Assembly (NCBI GenBank): GCA_947474365.1 | Contig: CANJIU010000077.1 | Coordinates: 1 to 47,868 of the forward strand | Origin: Opitutia bacterium | GTDB lineage: Bacteria; Verrucomicrobiota; Verrucomicrobiia; Opitutales; Opitutaceae | Length of the DNA: 47,868 bases | Direction: 5' to 3' | In this document: piece after piece, positions 17,788 through 26,221 of the stretch | Numbering within the stretch: the first letter of the stretch is position 1 | How the letters are laid out: every line of letters starts with the position of its first letter | Notes under the pieces: model-generated | Database searches by the model: none | Told to the model about the DNA's origin: nothing | The model's input: the letters and a program-made list of their open reading frames with translations, nothing else | Position numbers and translations under genes: made by a program

Positions 17788-18999
17788 TCATGCTCCGCCG
17801 TCCACCGTCTCAAACGCCGCCATGATTTCCGCGCCGATGGTATCCGCGACGAGCCGGCCGCGATCCGTCAGTTGCACGAGGGTGCCGCGACGTATCAGAA
17901 ATTCCCCGGCCGCCAAAGTGGCGAGGGTTTCCTCGACTGCACCCCAGGGCGCCCTGGGTGCCCGTCGCCGCCAGGTCGCGAGATCGACGCCCGCGTTCAT
18001 CCGAAGGCCAAAAATCAGTGCATCCTCCGCCAGCAATTCCGGAGTGAGCGCAACGCGATCCTCCGTCACTCGCCCACCGCGTTCGAGATCCCCGAGCCAC
18101 TGTTCGAGGTCCGCCACATTTCCCCCGCGCCAACCGGCGTTTTGCGATGCCGCCGACGGTCCTAGCCCAACCCACTCGTGCATGCGCCACGTGTTCACGT
18201 TGTGGGCGCAGATGTGCCCCGGGCGAGCGAAGTTCGAGACTTCATACTGTTGATAGCCGAGCCCGGCCAATTGGGCCCACGTCGCCTCATACAGCGCCGC
18301 CTCGTGCTCGGGATCCAGTTTCACGCGCCCCTGGGAGAGCTTCACCCATAACTTGGTGTCCTCCTCAAACGTGAGACAATAGGTCGACAGGTGATCCGGG
18401 CAGAGCGACGCCGCCTCCCGTACGTCACCCGCCCATTCCTCGGCGGTCTGCCCCGGCAGGGCAAACATCAGATCAAGATTCACACTCGGAAACCCCGCTG
18501 CACGCACCCGTTCGTAAGCGCGGAAGATCTGCTCCCGGGTATGCTGCCGCCCCAATCCGTCGAGCAGTTCCGGCTGGAAACTCTGCACTCCCATCGAAAC
18601 GCGGGTAACGCCTGCCTCGCGCAGGGCCGCCAGCCGCGCCTCAGTCACCGATGCCGGCGCCAATTCGACGGTCCATTCGGCAGGCATCCCGCCGCAGACC
18701 GCCCGGACGGATTGCGCCAGCCGCGCCAGATCGCGGGGCGCGAGCAATCCCGGCGTGCCCCCACCCCAAAACACCGTGGTTACCGGCCGAGTCCACTCCA
18801 CGAGCGCGGCTTCGCGCTCGATCCCCTGAAGGAACCGGGCGACCTCATTGGCGGTCGGTTGCTTTTGATAAAAGGCACAAAAGTCACAGGTCGATGCACA
18901 GAACGGCACGTGCACGTAGATGCCGAGCGGGATGGAATCCGCTCCGGGCACCGCAGGTGCGGTCTCAGCTTTAGCTTGCTCTGTCGATAGGCCGCTCAT
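17788..18999 (-). CDS. hemW: HemW-like radical-SAM protein (heme chaperone family)
   Basis: 403 residues. The radical-SAM motif is CASTCDFCAF (CxxxCxxCxF), followed by VFWGGGTPGLL, the typical HemN/HemW block. Then come VTRVSMGVQSFQ, NLDLMFALPGQT and YEVSNFARPGHICAHN, and a C-terminal HemN_C-type domain that ends in a small winged helix. HemW binds heme and delivers it to respiratory proteins; coproporphyrinogen oxidase HemN has extra N-terminal residues (a second SAM site) that are absent here. The 29 or so residues before the core are poorly conserved, so the start at 18999 is less sure. It is divergent from the TIG lipoprotein gene (46 bp apart). Confidence 0.85.
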   Translation of the reverse strand: MSGLSTEQAKAETAPAVPGADSIPLGIYVHVPFCASTCDFCAFYQKQPTANEVARFLQGIEREAALVEWTRPVTTVFWGGGTPGLLAPRDLARLAQSVRAVCGGMPAEWTVELAPASVTEARLAALREAGVTRVSMGVQSFQPELLDGLGRQHTREQIFRAYERVRAAGFPSVNLDLMFALPGQTAEEWAGDVREAASLCPDHLSTYCLTFEEDTKLWVKLSQGRVKLDPEHEAALYEATWAQLAGLGYQQYEVSNFARPGHICAHNVNTWRMHEWVGLGPSAASQNAGWRGGNVADLEQWLGDLERGGRVTEDRVALTPELLAEDALIFGLRMNAGVDLATWRRRAPRAPWGAVEETLATLAAGEFLIRRGTLVQLTDRGRLVADTIGAEIMAAFETVDGGA

Positions 19000-19045
19000 T
19001 ACTAACGCGTTTCAATCCGCCCGGTTTTTTTCACTCTTGGATCCA

Positions 19046-19963
19046 ATGCACACCAACCGAATTTCTCCCGCGAGAAAAATCATCGTCCGGCTTTGCGTCG
19101 CGCTCGGTCTCGCGCTCCTCGCCGGCTGCGAAGCCGTCACGCTTACGGATCTGACCCCAAAGTCGATGGCGGAAAATCCGTCCCAGATTTACACCTTCAG
19201 CCTGCGCGTCACCCCTCGCACCAATTCGATTTCAGGCATCGTCCCCAGCATCATCGTCGACGGCCAGAACTACAAGATGAAGACCAGCGCCCTCGGCCAG
19301 GGACTCTATGATTTCGAATACCAACTGCCGGCCGGACGCGACCGCATCGCCTACTACTACCTCGTCAATTACAACACCGAAGGCAACAACGTCATCACGC
19401 CGCAAGAAACCTACACCAACGTCGAAAATATCCAGATTGTCCGCCGCTATGTGCTGCAACTCGAGGTGAACCGCGGACCGATTGGCGCGCGAATCAGCAT
19501 CCTGGGCCGCGGTTTCACCCCGCAGGACACGATCAATTTCAACGGCTCGCCCGCCCGCACCAATTTCGAGTCGCCCAACGCGATCAGTTTCTTCGTGCCG
19601 CAGCTGGAGACCAACCGCAATTATCAGGTCACCGTCAACAGCGCCGCGGGCAACTCCCCGGTCGGAACCTTTCGCATCGATCCAAGCAGCATCACCGTGA
19701 TGCCGACCGCGCTTAACCTTCGGACCGGAGACCGGCAGACGATCACTTTCACCCTCCCGAACGCCGCCCCTCCCGGCGGCACGTTGCTCGATATCAACAC
19801 CGACGTTCCCGACAGCGTGATTATGCCCGAAGTCATCGTTCCCCAGGGCCAGACCTACGTCGCCGTCCAAGTCGAAGGCGGCAAACCCGGCAACGGTCAT
19901 CTCTTCCTCAAGGGCTTTGGCGCCGGTGAAGTCACGGTGGCAGTAAGCGTCGGGCCGCGATAA
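19046..19963 (+). CDS. lipoprotein with IPT/TIG-type Ig-like domains
   Basis: 305 residues from the ATG at 19046. The lipoprotein signal ends in L-L-A-G-C (about residue 27). A first domain (residues 30-140) has the strand pattern of a small beta-sandwich. Next comes a TIG-like domain: GPIGARISILGRGFTPQDT, then FNGSPARTNFESPNAISFFV, the classic G-x-x-F-x...V-x-F-x-G pattern. A third beta-rich segment follows (TLPNAAPPGGTLLDINTDVP). It is probably a surface-exposed binding protein in the outer membrane or periplasm; the ligand is unknown. A strong terminator follows at 19984. Confidence 0.8.
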   Translation: MHTNRISPARKIIVRLCVALGLALLAGCEAVTLTDLTPKSMAENPSQIYTFSLRVTPRTNSISGIVPSIIVDGQNYKMKTSALGQGLYDFEYQLPAGRDRIAYYYLVNYNTEGNNVITPQETYTNVENIQIVRRYVLQLEVNRGPIGARISILGRGFTPQDTINFNGSPARTNFESPNAISFFVPQLETNRNYQVTVNSAAGNSPVGTFRIDPSSITVMPTALNLRTGDRQTITFTLPNAAPPGGTLLDINTDVPDSVIMPEVIVPQGQTYVAVQVEGGKPGNGHLFLKGFGAGEVTVAVSVGPR

Positions 19964-19983
19964 GCGACGGCCAGACCGGCCGG

Positions 19984-20018
19984 ACCCGCGACGAATCACC
20001 GACGCGGGTTATTTTTTC
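19984..20018 (+). terminator. rho-independent terminator
   Basis: A perfect 7-bp stem (ACCCGCG at 19984-19990, CGCGGGT at 20003-20009) with a 12-nt loop is followed by TATTTTTTCTC. It sits 21 bp after the lipoprotein gene stop on the plus strand. It overlaps the last codons of the convergent nuclease gene (stop 20009-20011). Confidence 0.75.
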
Positions 20019-20911
20019 TCCCCGAGGTTGAGCGCGATCAGTACCGGGCGGTGATCGCTCGCCTCGCGGACACCATCGCCGTCGTAAATCCGTCCGACGC
20101 CGCCGTTGACCGCAGCTTTCAATCCCGGCGAGACAAAAATCTGGTCGACCCTCGAATACGACTCCTCACGCCGATAGGCATGCGACCACAACTCGCCGCG
20201 CGAGTCAGTCGCCGGTACGAGGAAGGAAATCACGGTCTTTCCCCGTTTCTGCAGAAAGGTCGACGCTTTGCTCGAACGACTGTCGTTGCAGTCTCCCAAT
20301 ACGATGAAGCGCGCCGTTGCCGGAGTCGGGAATCGCGTGAGCACCCGATCGCGAATCGCGGTCGCCTCGCCAGCCCGTCGCACGGCCGACTGCGGATCAT
20401 CCGGCCGTTCAGTGAACCGGCTTTTCAAGTGCACCGCAAAGATCGTCACGTCGCCACTCTCGGTCGAAACCGTCGCCTCAAGAAGCCCGCGTTTCACCGT
20501 TTCCTTGCCTCCAAAATACGTGAACTGCAGATCGGTATGGGTCACGACCGACTTCAGCGGGCGCTTCGCCAATACCGCCAGATGACGGTCGGCGTCGGCC
20601 GCAGTCGCCAGCGCGGCATGCGGGTAATCGAGCCCCTCGGCCTTGAGGTCTCGACGCAACTCATCGAGGTAGGCCTGCACTCCCATCTCCTGCAGCACGA
20701 GCACGTCGGCATTCATCCCGCGAATTACCGCCCGCAGCGCGCGTTTCTCGGGTTCCGGCTTCGGGTAATCCTTGCGGTAGCCGGCTTCAGTCATCCGGTT
20801 TGCCGGACCGTAATTTTCGACGTTGTACGTCGCGATCGTGAGCGTGTCCGCACGAAGCGAGACAGCGACGAACAACAAAAACACCAAGAATCTCCCCCGG
20901 CGAAATTCCAT
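20009..20911 (-). CDS. secreted endonuclease/exonuclease/phosphatase (EEP) family protein
   Basis: 300 residues with a signal peptide (RFLVFLLFVAVSLRA). The EEP motifs are in order: IATYNVENYG (metal-binding Asn), VLVLQEMG (Glu), VHLKSRFT, VLGDCNDSRSS (Asp/Asn) and the C-terminal SDHRPVLI (Asp-His). All active-site residues seem present. It could hydrolyse nucleic acid or a phosphodiester outside the cytoplasm; the substrate cannot be told from sequence. It follows the M48 protease gene on the same strand with only 11 bp between them, which suggests one transcript. Confidence 0.88.
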   Translation of the reverse strand: MEFRRGRFLVFLLFVAVSLRADTLTIATYNVENYGPANRMTEAGYRKDYPKPEPEKRALRAVIRGMNADVLVLQEMGVQAYLDELRRDLKAEGLDYPHAALATAADADRHLAVLAKRPLKSVVTHTDLQFTYFGGKETVKRGLLEATVSTESGDVTIFAVHLKSRFTERPDDPQSAVRRAGEATAIRDRVLTRFPTPATARFIVLGDCNDSRSSKASTFLQKRGKTVISFLVPATDSRGELWSHAYRREESYSRVDQIFVSPGLKAAVNGGVGRIYDGDGVREASDHRPVLIALNLGEKK

Positions 20912-20922
20912 GGAGTTGACCG

Positions 20923-22170
20923 CTATGGCACCTGCCCCAGCGCTCGCTCCCGCTCCACGAGCGTCGGGTGTGAATAATGGAATCCGCTGAACCAGCGATG
21001 CGGCGTCAGGTTCGTCAGATTTTTTTGCGCCAGTTTCCGCAAAGCGCCGATCATGGCGGAGGGACCGCCCATGGCATCCTTGGCGAAGGCATCCGCCTCG
21101 TACTCGTACCGGCGGGAAAGCATGTTGCCCAGCGGCGCAAACCAGAACGTGACGACCCCACTCAAGAGGCCGAACAAGAGAAACGACGGCGCCATCTGCG
21201 CGGGAGGAAACCCAAACGCCGTGTTAAACCAAAGGCTTTGCGCCAGCCACGCCACCACGGCAAATCCCCCGAGCATCATCACCGCGGACAGGGCGATCAT
21301 CTTGGGAATGTGCCCGCGACGATAGTGCCCGATCTCGTGTGCCAGCACCGCCTCGAGTTCCTCTGGTGTGAGCTGGGAAATTAGCGTGTCGAAGAGCACG
21401 ATGCGCCGAAACCGACCGAATCCCGTAAAGTAGGCGTTGGAGTGCCCAGAGCGTTTGGAGCCATCGATCACTTCAATCGCCTTGGCCCGAAATCCCGTCC
21501 GATCACCCAGCGCCATCAACCGCGTGCGCAAATCTCCCTCCGGCAGGGGCGTCAGCTTGTTGAACAACGGCAGGATCAGCTTGGGGTAGAGGATCAGCAT
21601 CAACAGCTGAAACCCAAACATCAGCGCGAAACCCCAAATCCACCACGTGTTCCCAACTCGTTTCACGAGCGAAAGCAGCGCCCAAAGCAGCGGAAACCCG
21701 ATCGCGAACATCAGCGCGACGCCCTTGAGCTTGTCGGCCACCCAGAGCCCCGGCGTGCTCTTGTTGAACCCGAATTTCTGTTCGAGGCGAAACTGCTCCC
21801 ACCATTCAAACGGCAACGAGGGAATCGCCAGCAGCACCCCGGCGATCAGGATGAAAAGGGCGTGATTCCACGTCGCATCCGGCCCGGCCCAACCCGATGC
21901 AACGTCGAACAGCATGGGCAGGACGCCGCCAAACAGCACCAGGAGCAGCACCAACGTGTCGAAGACGTCGGTAAGCACCCCGAAACGCGATTTCGCCAAG
22001 GTGTAGGCGACGGCCTTCGCATAGGTTTCGCGATCCATGATTGCAGCGACGGCCGGCGGCGCCTCGGCGGCGTGACGTCGCACCTCGGCGCGATTCAACG
22101 CGGACAACACCAAATCGGCCGCAAGCCGCAGCACCATCAGCACCGCGGTAACCCATAGGACGGAAACCAT
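20923..22170 (-). CDS. CAAX-type M48 membrane metalloprotease
   Basis: 415 residues from the ATG at 22170, chosen because the first membrane helix (SVLWVTAVLMVLRLAADLVL) then begins at once; an upstream ATG at 22242 would add 24 residues. Six or seven membrane helices are present. The zinc motif HEIGHY (VLAHEIGHYRRGHIP) and the third ligand glutamate in YEYEADAFAKD are intact, as in STE24/CAAX prenyl protease 1 homologs. The N-terminal half with WWEQFRLEQKFGFNKS matches the STE24 N-terminal domain. It probably cleaves membrane or envelope proteins. It is divergent from xseB. Confidence 0.9.
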   Translation of the reverse strand: MVSVLWVTAVLMVLRLAADLVLSALNRAEVRRHAAEAPPAVAAIMDRETYAKAVAYTLAKSRFGVLTDVFDTLVLLLVLFGGVLPMLFDVASGWAGPDATWNHALFILIAGVLLAIPSLPFEWWEQFRLEQKFGFNKSTPGLWVADKLKGVALMFAIGFPLLWALLSLVKRVGNTWWIWGFALMFGFQLLMLILYPKLILPLFNKLTPLPEGDLRTRLMALGDRTGFRAKAIEVIDGSKRSGHSNAYFTGFGRFRRIVLFDTLISQLTPEELEAVLAHEIGHYRRGHIPKMIALSAVMMLGGFAVVAWLAQSLWFNTAFGFPPAQMAPSFLLFGLLSGVVTFWFAPLGNMLSRRYEYEADAFAKDAMGGPSAMIGALRKLAQKNLTNLTPHRWFSGFHYSHPTLVERERALGQVP

Positions 22171-22252
22171 CTCCCCAATCCATGCGAAACATGCGCCGCC
22201 GCCAGCCCAAAGATGGTTTGAAATGCAGGGACAGTAACCCATCGTCGCCGCC

Positions 22253-22498
22253 GTGGATGCCACTGACGCCAAACTTTCCTTTGAGGCCGCCCTCGCCAAA
22301 CTCGAGTCCATCGTGGAGTCGATGGAGTCGGGCGAAGTCCCTCTGGCGGAATTACTCGCGAAATTCGAAGAAGGCACAAAATTGCTCAAAAACTGCGAAT
22401 CCCGCCTGAAGGACGCAGAACTCAAGATTGAGCAGCTCAAGAAGCAAAAAGATGGAAGTGTGGCCTTCGAAAAGTTTGATGCCGGTCGCGAAGGCTGA
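22253..22498 (+). CDS. xseB: exodeoxyribonuclease VII small subunit XseB
   Basis: 81 residues from GTG 22253. It has the family signature: SFEAALAKLESIVESMESGE, then PLAELLAKFEEGTKLLKNCE and a helical tail rich in Lys. XseB forms a helical hairpin that binds XseA to make the nuclease that degrades single-stranded DNA; xseA is not in the window. The GTG start puts the conserved F-E-x-A-L-x-x-L at residue 10, as is usual. The dxs gene starts 31 bp later; xseB beside dxs is a common order in bacteria. Confidence 0.92.
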   Translation: MDATDAKLSFEAALAKLESIVESMESGEVPLAELLAKFEEGTKLLKNCESRLKDAELKIEQLKKQKDGSVAFEKFDAGREG

Positions 22499-22529
22499 CA
22501 TTTCTTTTGATTCGCTCCTTTCGCACCTG

Positions 22530-24467
22530 ATGAACGAACCCATTTCCTCGCACCCGCCGCGCCTGCTGGCATCGATCCGCGGCCCGGCCGACGTCAAGGC
22601 CCTCGCTCCGGCGCAATTGCCGCAGCTGGCCCAGGAAATTCGCGAAGAGCTCATCTCTGTCACCGCCAAGAACGGCGGTCACATCGGCCCCAACCTCGGA
22701 GTGGTGGAATTGACGGTGGCGCTCCATCGCGCCTTCAACTCCGCCGACGATCAGTTCGTGTTCGACGTCGCCCATCAAGGCTATGTGCACAAGCTTTTGA
22801 CCGGGCGCGGCGGGGATTTTTTCCGCAAACTGCGGCAGTCGGGCGGGGCCAGCGGCTTCCTCTACCGCTCCGAGAGCCAGCACGATTCCTTTGGCGCCGG
22901 CCACGCCGGCACCGCACTTTCGGCCGCCCTTGGCATGGCCACGGCCCGCGACTTGCGCGGCACCGGGGAACACGTCGTCGCCGTGTGCGGGGACGCGGCA
23001 TTTACCTGCGGCATCACTCTTGAGGCGCTGAACAATGTCGTCAGCTCGACCAAGCGGCTCATCGTCATCCTGAACGACAACGAGTGGTCGATCGCCAAGA
23101 ACGTCGGGGCGATCTCAAGCTACCTCAACCGCATCAGCACGAGTCCCACCTACAACAAGCTGCACCACGACGTGGAGGCCTTCTTCAAGAGCTTTCCCGC
23201 CGGCGTGGAGATGAATCGCGTCTACATGAAGTGGAAGCGCGAAACCAAGGATTTCTTTGTTGAGTCGTCGCTGTTCGAGAAATTTGGCCTGCGTTACCTC
23301 GGACCGGTGGACGGTCACAACTTCGACGCCCTCGCCAAGAACCTCGAGTTCGCGAAACATTGCGATGTGCCAGTGCTGGTGCATGTGCTCACCAAGAAAG
23401 GCAAAGGCCTCGAAGCGGCCGTCGCGCATCCGGAAAAATTCCACGGCGCGTCTCCGTTCGATCCAATCACCGGCGAAAGCAAGAAAGCCCAGGCTGGCAC
23501 CCCGGCCAATTACCAGGACGTATTCGGGCACGCGCTCACTCGTTTCGCCCAAAAGAACCCGAAGATCGTCGGCATCACCGGTGCGATGCCGAGCGGCACC
23601 GGTCTCTGCCACCTGGCCGAGGGCGTGCCGCAACAATTCTTCGACGTGGGAATCGCCGAGGAACATGCGGTGCTTTTCGCCGCGGGCATGGCCACCAAGG
23701 GATTCCGGCCGGTCTGTGCGATCTACTCGACCTTTCTGCAACGCGCCTATGACCAGGTGATCCACGACGTAGCGTTGCAAAACCTGCCCGTAACGTTTTG
23801 CATGGATCGCGCCGGACTGTCGCCCAACGACGGTCCAACCCATCACGGGCTCTTCGACCTCTCCTATCTGCGTTGCGTGCCCAACGCGACGATCATGCAA
23901 CCGAAGGACGAGGACGAACTCGTCGACATGTTGCACACCAGTCTGAACCTCGCCGGACCCGGGTTTATCCGCTACCCGCGCGGTGCCGGGCCGGGGACCA
24001 AGGTCAAGGAACAGCCGGTTGCACTCCCGATTGGACACGCCGAAGTCCTGCGCGAGGGTTCAAACATCATGATTTGGGCGCTGGGCACGATGGTTCCGGA
24101 TGCCCTCAAGCTCGCCGAACGACTGTCGGCCGAAGAAAATCTCTCGGTGGGCGTCGTCAACGCGCGCTTCGTGAAGCCGCTCGACCGGACACTGCTGCTG
24201 AGTCACGCCGCCTGCATTCCGCTGCTGGTCACGATGGAAGATCACGTACTCGCGGGCGGGTTCGGCAGTGCCGTGCTTGAGGCGCTGCAGGACGCGGATT
24301 GCGCCATGGCCGTCGAACGCATCGGCTGGCCTGACAAATTCGTCGAACACGGCAGCAACGTCGACGTGCTTCGCGCCAGTTACGGACTTTCCCCACAGGA
24401 CATCCACCGTCGCGTCCTTTCCCGTTGGCGGAACTTGAGCACCGAGCGCGTCGCAGCCGACGCATAG
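22530..24467 (+). CDS. dxs: 1-deoxy-D-xylulose-5-phosphate synthase
   Basis: 645 residues from the ATG at 22530 (MNEPISSHPP), so the conserved opening A-D-V-K-A-L is close to its usual place. Dxs uses thiamine diphosphate to condense pyruvate and glyceraldehyde 3-phosphate, the first step of the MEP isoprenoid route. Visible blocks: GGHIGPNLGVVELTVALH, DSFGAGHAGTALSAALG, the ThDP motif GDAAFTCGITLEALN ending in NDNEWSIAKNVGA, GPVDGHNFDAL, the catalytic GIAEEHAVLFAAGMA and DRAGLSPNDGPTHHG. GDG is changed to GDA and NDNDMSI to NDNEWSI, small departures from E. coli Dxs. The C-terminal domain is complete. Confidence 0.92.
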   Translation: MNEPISSHPPRLLASIRGPADVKALAPAQLPQLAQEIREELISVTAKNGGHIGPNLGVVELTVALHRAFNSADDQFVFDVAHQGYVHKLLTGRGGDFFRKLRQSGGASGFLYRSESQHDSFGAGHAGTALSAALGMATARDLRGTGEHVVAVCGDAAFTCGITLEALNNVVSSTKRLIVILNDNEWSIAKNVGAISSYLNRISTSPTYNKLHHDVEAFFKSFPAGVEMNRVYMKWKRETKDFFVESSLFEKFGLRYLGPVDGHNFDALAKNLEFAKHCDVPVLVHVLTKKGKGLEAAVAHPEKFHGASPFDPITGESKKAQAGTPANYQDVFGHALTRFAQKNPKIVGITGAMPSGTGLCHLAEGVPQQFFDVGIAEEHAVLFAAGMATKGFRPVCAIYSTFLQRAYDQVIHDVALQNLPVTFCMDRAGLSPNDGPTHHGLFDLSYLRCVPNATIMQPKDEDELVDMLHTSLNLAGPGFIRYPRGAGPGTKVKEQPVALPIGHAEVLREGSNIMIWALGTMVPDALKLAERLSAEENLSVGVVNARFVKPLDRTLLLSHAACIPLLVTMEDHVLAGGFGSAVLEALQDADCAMAVERIGWPDKFVEHGSNVDVLRASYGLSPQDIHRRVLSRWRNLSTERVAADA

Positions 24468-24542
24468 GAACACGGGCCAGTCCCCTCCCGGGCTGCCGTC
24501 GCACGGTGCGAGCGCGCTCCTCGCCGATCACTGGCACGTACC

Positions 24543-24575
24543 GAAAAAAAACCGCGCATCAAACGATGCGCGGTT
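24543..24575 (-). terminator. rho-independent terminator
   Basis: On the minus strand a perfect 11-bp stem AACCGCGCATC / GATGCGCGGTT with loop GTTT is followed by a run of T and then CGG. It lies 30 bp past the stop of the cysteine-rich gene and should end that transcript. On the plus strand the stem has no T-run, so it does not clearly end dxs. Confidence 0.85.
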
Positions 24576-24605
24576 CGAAAGCGAAATTCGCTTGGTGCTG
24601 GGATC

Positions 24606-24863
24606 TCAGTTCTCCTGCTTCTTCTTCTTGCCCTTCTTTTCCTTGGCCAGGTCGCCGGCGCCACCGCACTTCGTGCAGTTCTTGCCCGACTTGTTGGCCT
24701 CAACGCAGCACGCGTGCGTGCAGGTCTTGCCGTCGGCCTTGGCCGTGGCGCAGCACTTTGCCACCTTGGACTCAGCCTTGGCTTCACCTTCCGCAGCGAA
24801 GGCAAAACCAGCGGCGAACAGGGCGACAACGGCTAACGATACGAACGATTTGTAGGACTTCAT
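24606..24863 (-). CDS. small secreted cysteine-rich protein
   Basis: 85 residues: a signal peptide (YKSFVSLAVVALFAAGFAFA) and a short mature chain with seven cysteines arranged CC-x8-C-x3-CC-x9-C-x2-C, followed by a Lys-rich tail (KEKKGKKKK). The grouping (KCC, KTCTHACC, NCTKCGG) looks like a small metal-binding or disulfide-rich unit. I do not know a named family, although similar peptides are common in Verrucomicrobiota. The start ATG at 24863 is 27 nt after the 3' end of tRNA-Gly on the same strand. The leader is A-rich (AAAAAAAAATAA) with no Shine-Dalgarno. A terminator follows at 24543-24575. Confidence 0.8.
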   Translation of the reverse strand: MKSYKSFVSLAVVALFAAGFAFAAEGEAKAESKVAKCCATAKADGKTCTHACCVEANKSGKNCTKCGGAGDLAKEKKGKKKKQEN

Positions 24864-24890
24864 TTATTTTTTTTTGGGACTGTTGTGACT

Positions 24891-24965
24891 TGGTGCGGGC
24901 GGAGGGAGTCGAACCCTCCTCTCATGCTTGGGAAGCACACATAATAGCCGATATACTACGCCCGC
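24891..24965 (-). tRNA. tRNA-Gly(CCC)
   Basis: A 75-nt cloverleaf with encoded CCA (TGG at 24891-24893 on the plus strand). The acceptor GCGGGCG/CGCCCGC is perfect. The anticodon loop TTCCCAA gives anticodon CCC (reads GGG) between TGTGC and GCATG stems. The T arm is GAGGG-TTCGACT-CCCTC. This matches the general glyU type. The small cysteine-rich gene begins 27 nt after it on the same strand. Confidence 0.95.
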
Positions 24966-25091
24966 ATTTGGAGGACTCGTCATCCTTGCGCAGGTCTTAA
25001 GCCGCCGGCAAGTGAAAATCTTATGAGTACTATCAACCTCGCGCGGGGCAGGCGTGCACCCCAAGGTCACCACCAACTCCATCTCCAACGG

Positions 25092-25688
25092 TCACCGATA
25101 GCCCCGTCGACCCTCCAACGCGCTTTTCAGCGTCACCGCATCCGCGTAGAGCACCCCTCCCCCACTGGGCAGGCCAAACCCGATTCGGGTCGTCTTCACC
25201 TCCCGGTCCGTCGGGAGATGTTGAGTGATGTAATGGCAGGTGGCCTCCCCTTCGACGTCGTTGGGCAAGGCGAGGATCAGTTCCGCAACCTCTTCCGTCT
25301 TAATCCGGATCCGCAGCGCTTCCAGGTTCAGGTCCGCCGGTGCTACACCGTGAATCGGGGAAAGTTTACCATGCAGGACGTGATAGACACCCCGAAACGC
25401 CCCGCTGCGCTCGATCGCCACCAAGTCAGGGACGTGCTCGACGACGCACACCACCGAACGGTCCCGCTTTTCGTCCGAACAAATGTCGCACCCTTCTCCC
25501 TCGGCCAGATTGCCGCAGCGCGTACAACGGCGAACTACCGCGGCGGCGTCCTGCAAAGCCGCCACCAACGCCGGCAGTCGGTCGGGCTTTTCGACCAAGA
25601 GGTGCAACGCAATCCGCTCCGAAGAGCGGAAACCCAGCCCCGGGAGCTGCTTCAGGTGCTTCTGGAGTTTTTCGAAGGCCGGAGTCAT
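25092..25688 (-). CDS. recR: recombination mediator RecR
   Basis: 198 residues. It opens FEKLQKHLKQLPGLGFRSSE, the HhH-containing start of RecR. The zinc finger is CTRCGNLAEGEGCDIC (CxxC-x8-CxxC), followed by the Toprim domain (VCVVEHVPDLVAIERSGAF, PNDVEGEAT). RecR works with RecF/RecO to load RecA at gaps. The C-terminus carries the Walker B-like GFGLPSGGGVLYADAVTL. Length is normal. It follows ybaB by 83 bp on the same strand, the usual recR neighbour, though dnaX is not here. Confidence 0.95.
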   Translation of the reverse strand: MTPAFEKLQKHLKQLPGLGFRSSERIALHLLVEKPDRLPALVAALQDAAAVVRRCTRCGNLAEGEGCDICSDEKRDRSVVCVVEHVPDLVAIERSGAFRGVYHVLHGKLSPIHGVAPADLNLEALRIRIKTEEVAELILALPNDVEGEATCHYITQHLPTDREVKTTRIGFGLPSGGGVLYADAVTLKSALEGRRGYR

Positions 25689-25771
25689 CGCTCAATTCGG
25701 TTCAAGGGCGCGAGCCCCCAAGCGCTTGTGGCACGCAACCAAACAGTCTCTTCGCTGTGCGACGCGATCGG

Positions 25772-26080
25772 TCAGAACAATCCCGGCATCTGGAAAGCAC
25801 CGGTGACCTTCTGCATCTCGGCCTCGTTGTACTCCTTCGATTGCTTGGCCGCCTCTTGAAAAGCGGCGAGCACCGTCTCGGACACCACTTTGGCATCATC
25901 CTTCAGAAATTCGGGGTCGAGGGTCAGCGCGAGAAATTTTCCGCCACCGTTGACCTTGATTTTGACCGCGCCACCCGCGGCACTGACGTCGATTTCCTTG
26001 GCCTCGAGCTGCGTTTGCAGCGCTTCGATGCCGCGCTTCATCTTTTCCGCCTGTTTTACGAGTTTGCCTAGTCCGGCCAT
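25772..26080 (-). CDS. ybaB: YbaB/EbfC nucleoid-associated protein
   Basis: 102 residues from the ATG at 26080, matching the family's length. The N-terminal coiled coil (AGLGKLVKQAEKMKRGIEAL) is followed by the beta-stranded core with KIKVNGGGKFLALTLDPEFL and a helical tail ending in Q-M-P-G-L-F. YbaB binds DNA as a dimer and is often encoded with dnaX and recR; here recR follows by 83 bp. The gene starts 71 bp after the terminator of the SDR gene, so it probably has its own promoter. The leader before the ATG is pyrimidine-rich and has no Shine-Dalgarno. Confidence 0.92.
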   Translation of the reverse strand: MAGLGKLVKQAEKMKRGIEALQTQLEAKEIDVSAAGGAVKIKVNGGGKFLALTLDPEFLKDDAKVVSETVLAAFQEAAKQSKEYNEAEMQKVTGAFQMPGLF

Positions 26081-26151
26081 GAGAGGGAGGGAAGGTTGAG
26101 GGTTAAGGTTGGAGAGACCGGAGATCGGGCCATGCGCCCGGTCAACGCGAC

Positions 26152-26194
26152 AAAAAAAAGGCCGGCCGACACGAATCGACATGCCTCCGACCGG
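26152..26194 (-). terminator. rho-independent terminator
   Basis: On the minus strand a 7-bp stem with one G-U (CCGGTCG / CGGCCGG), a loop of about 18 nt, then CC and eight T (26152-26159). It lies 27 bp beyond the stop of the SDR gene (26222) and separates it from ybaB. Confidence 0.7.
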
Positions 26195-26221
26195 TTCTTG
26201 GGACGACCGCCAGGCCCGGAC

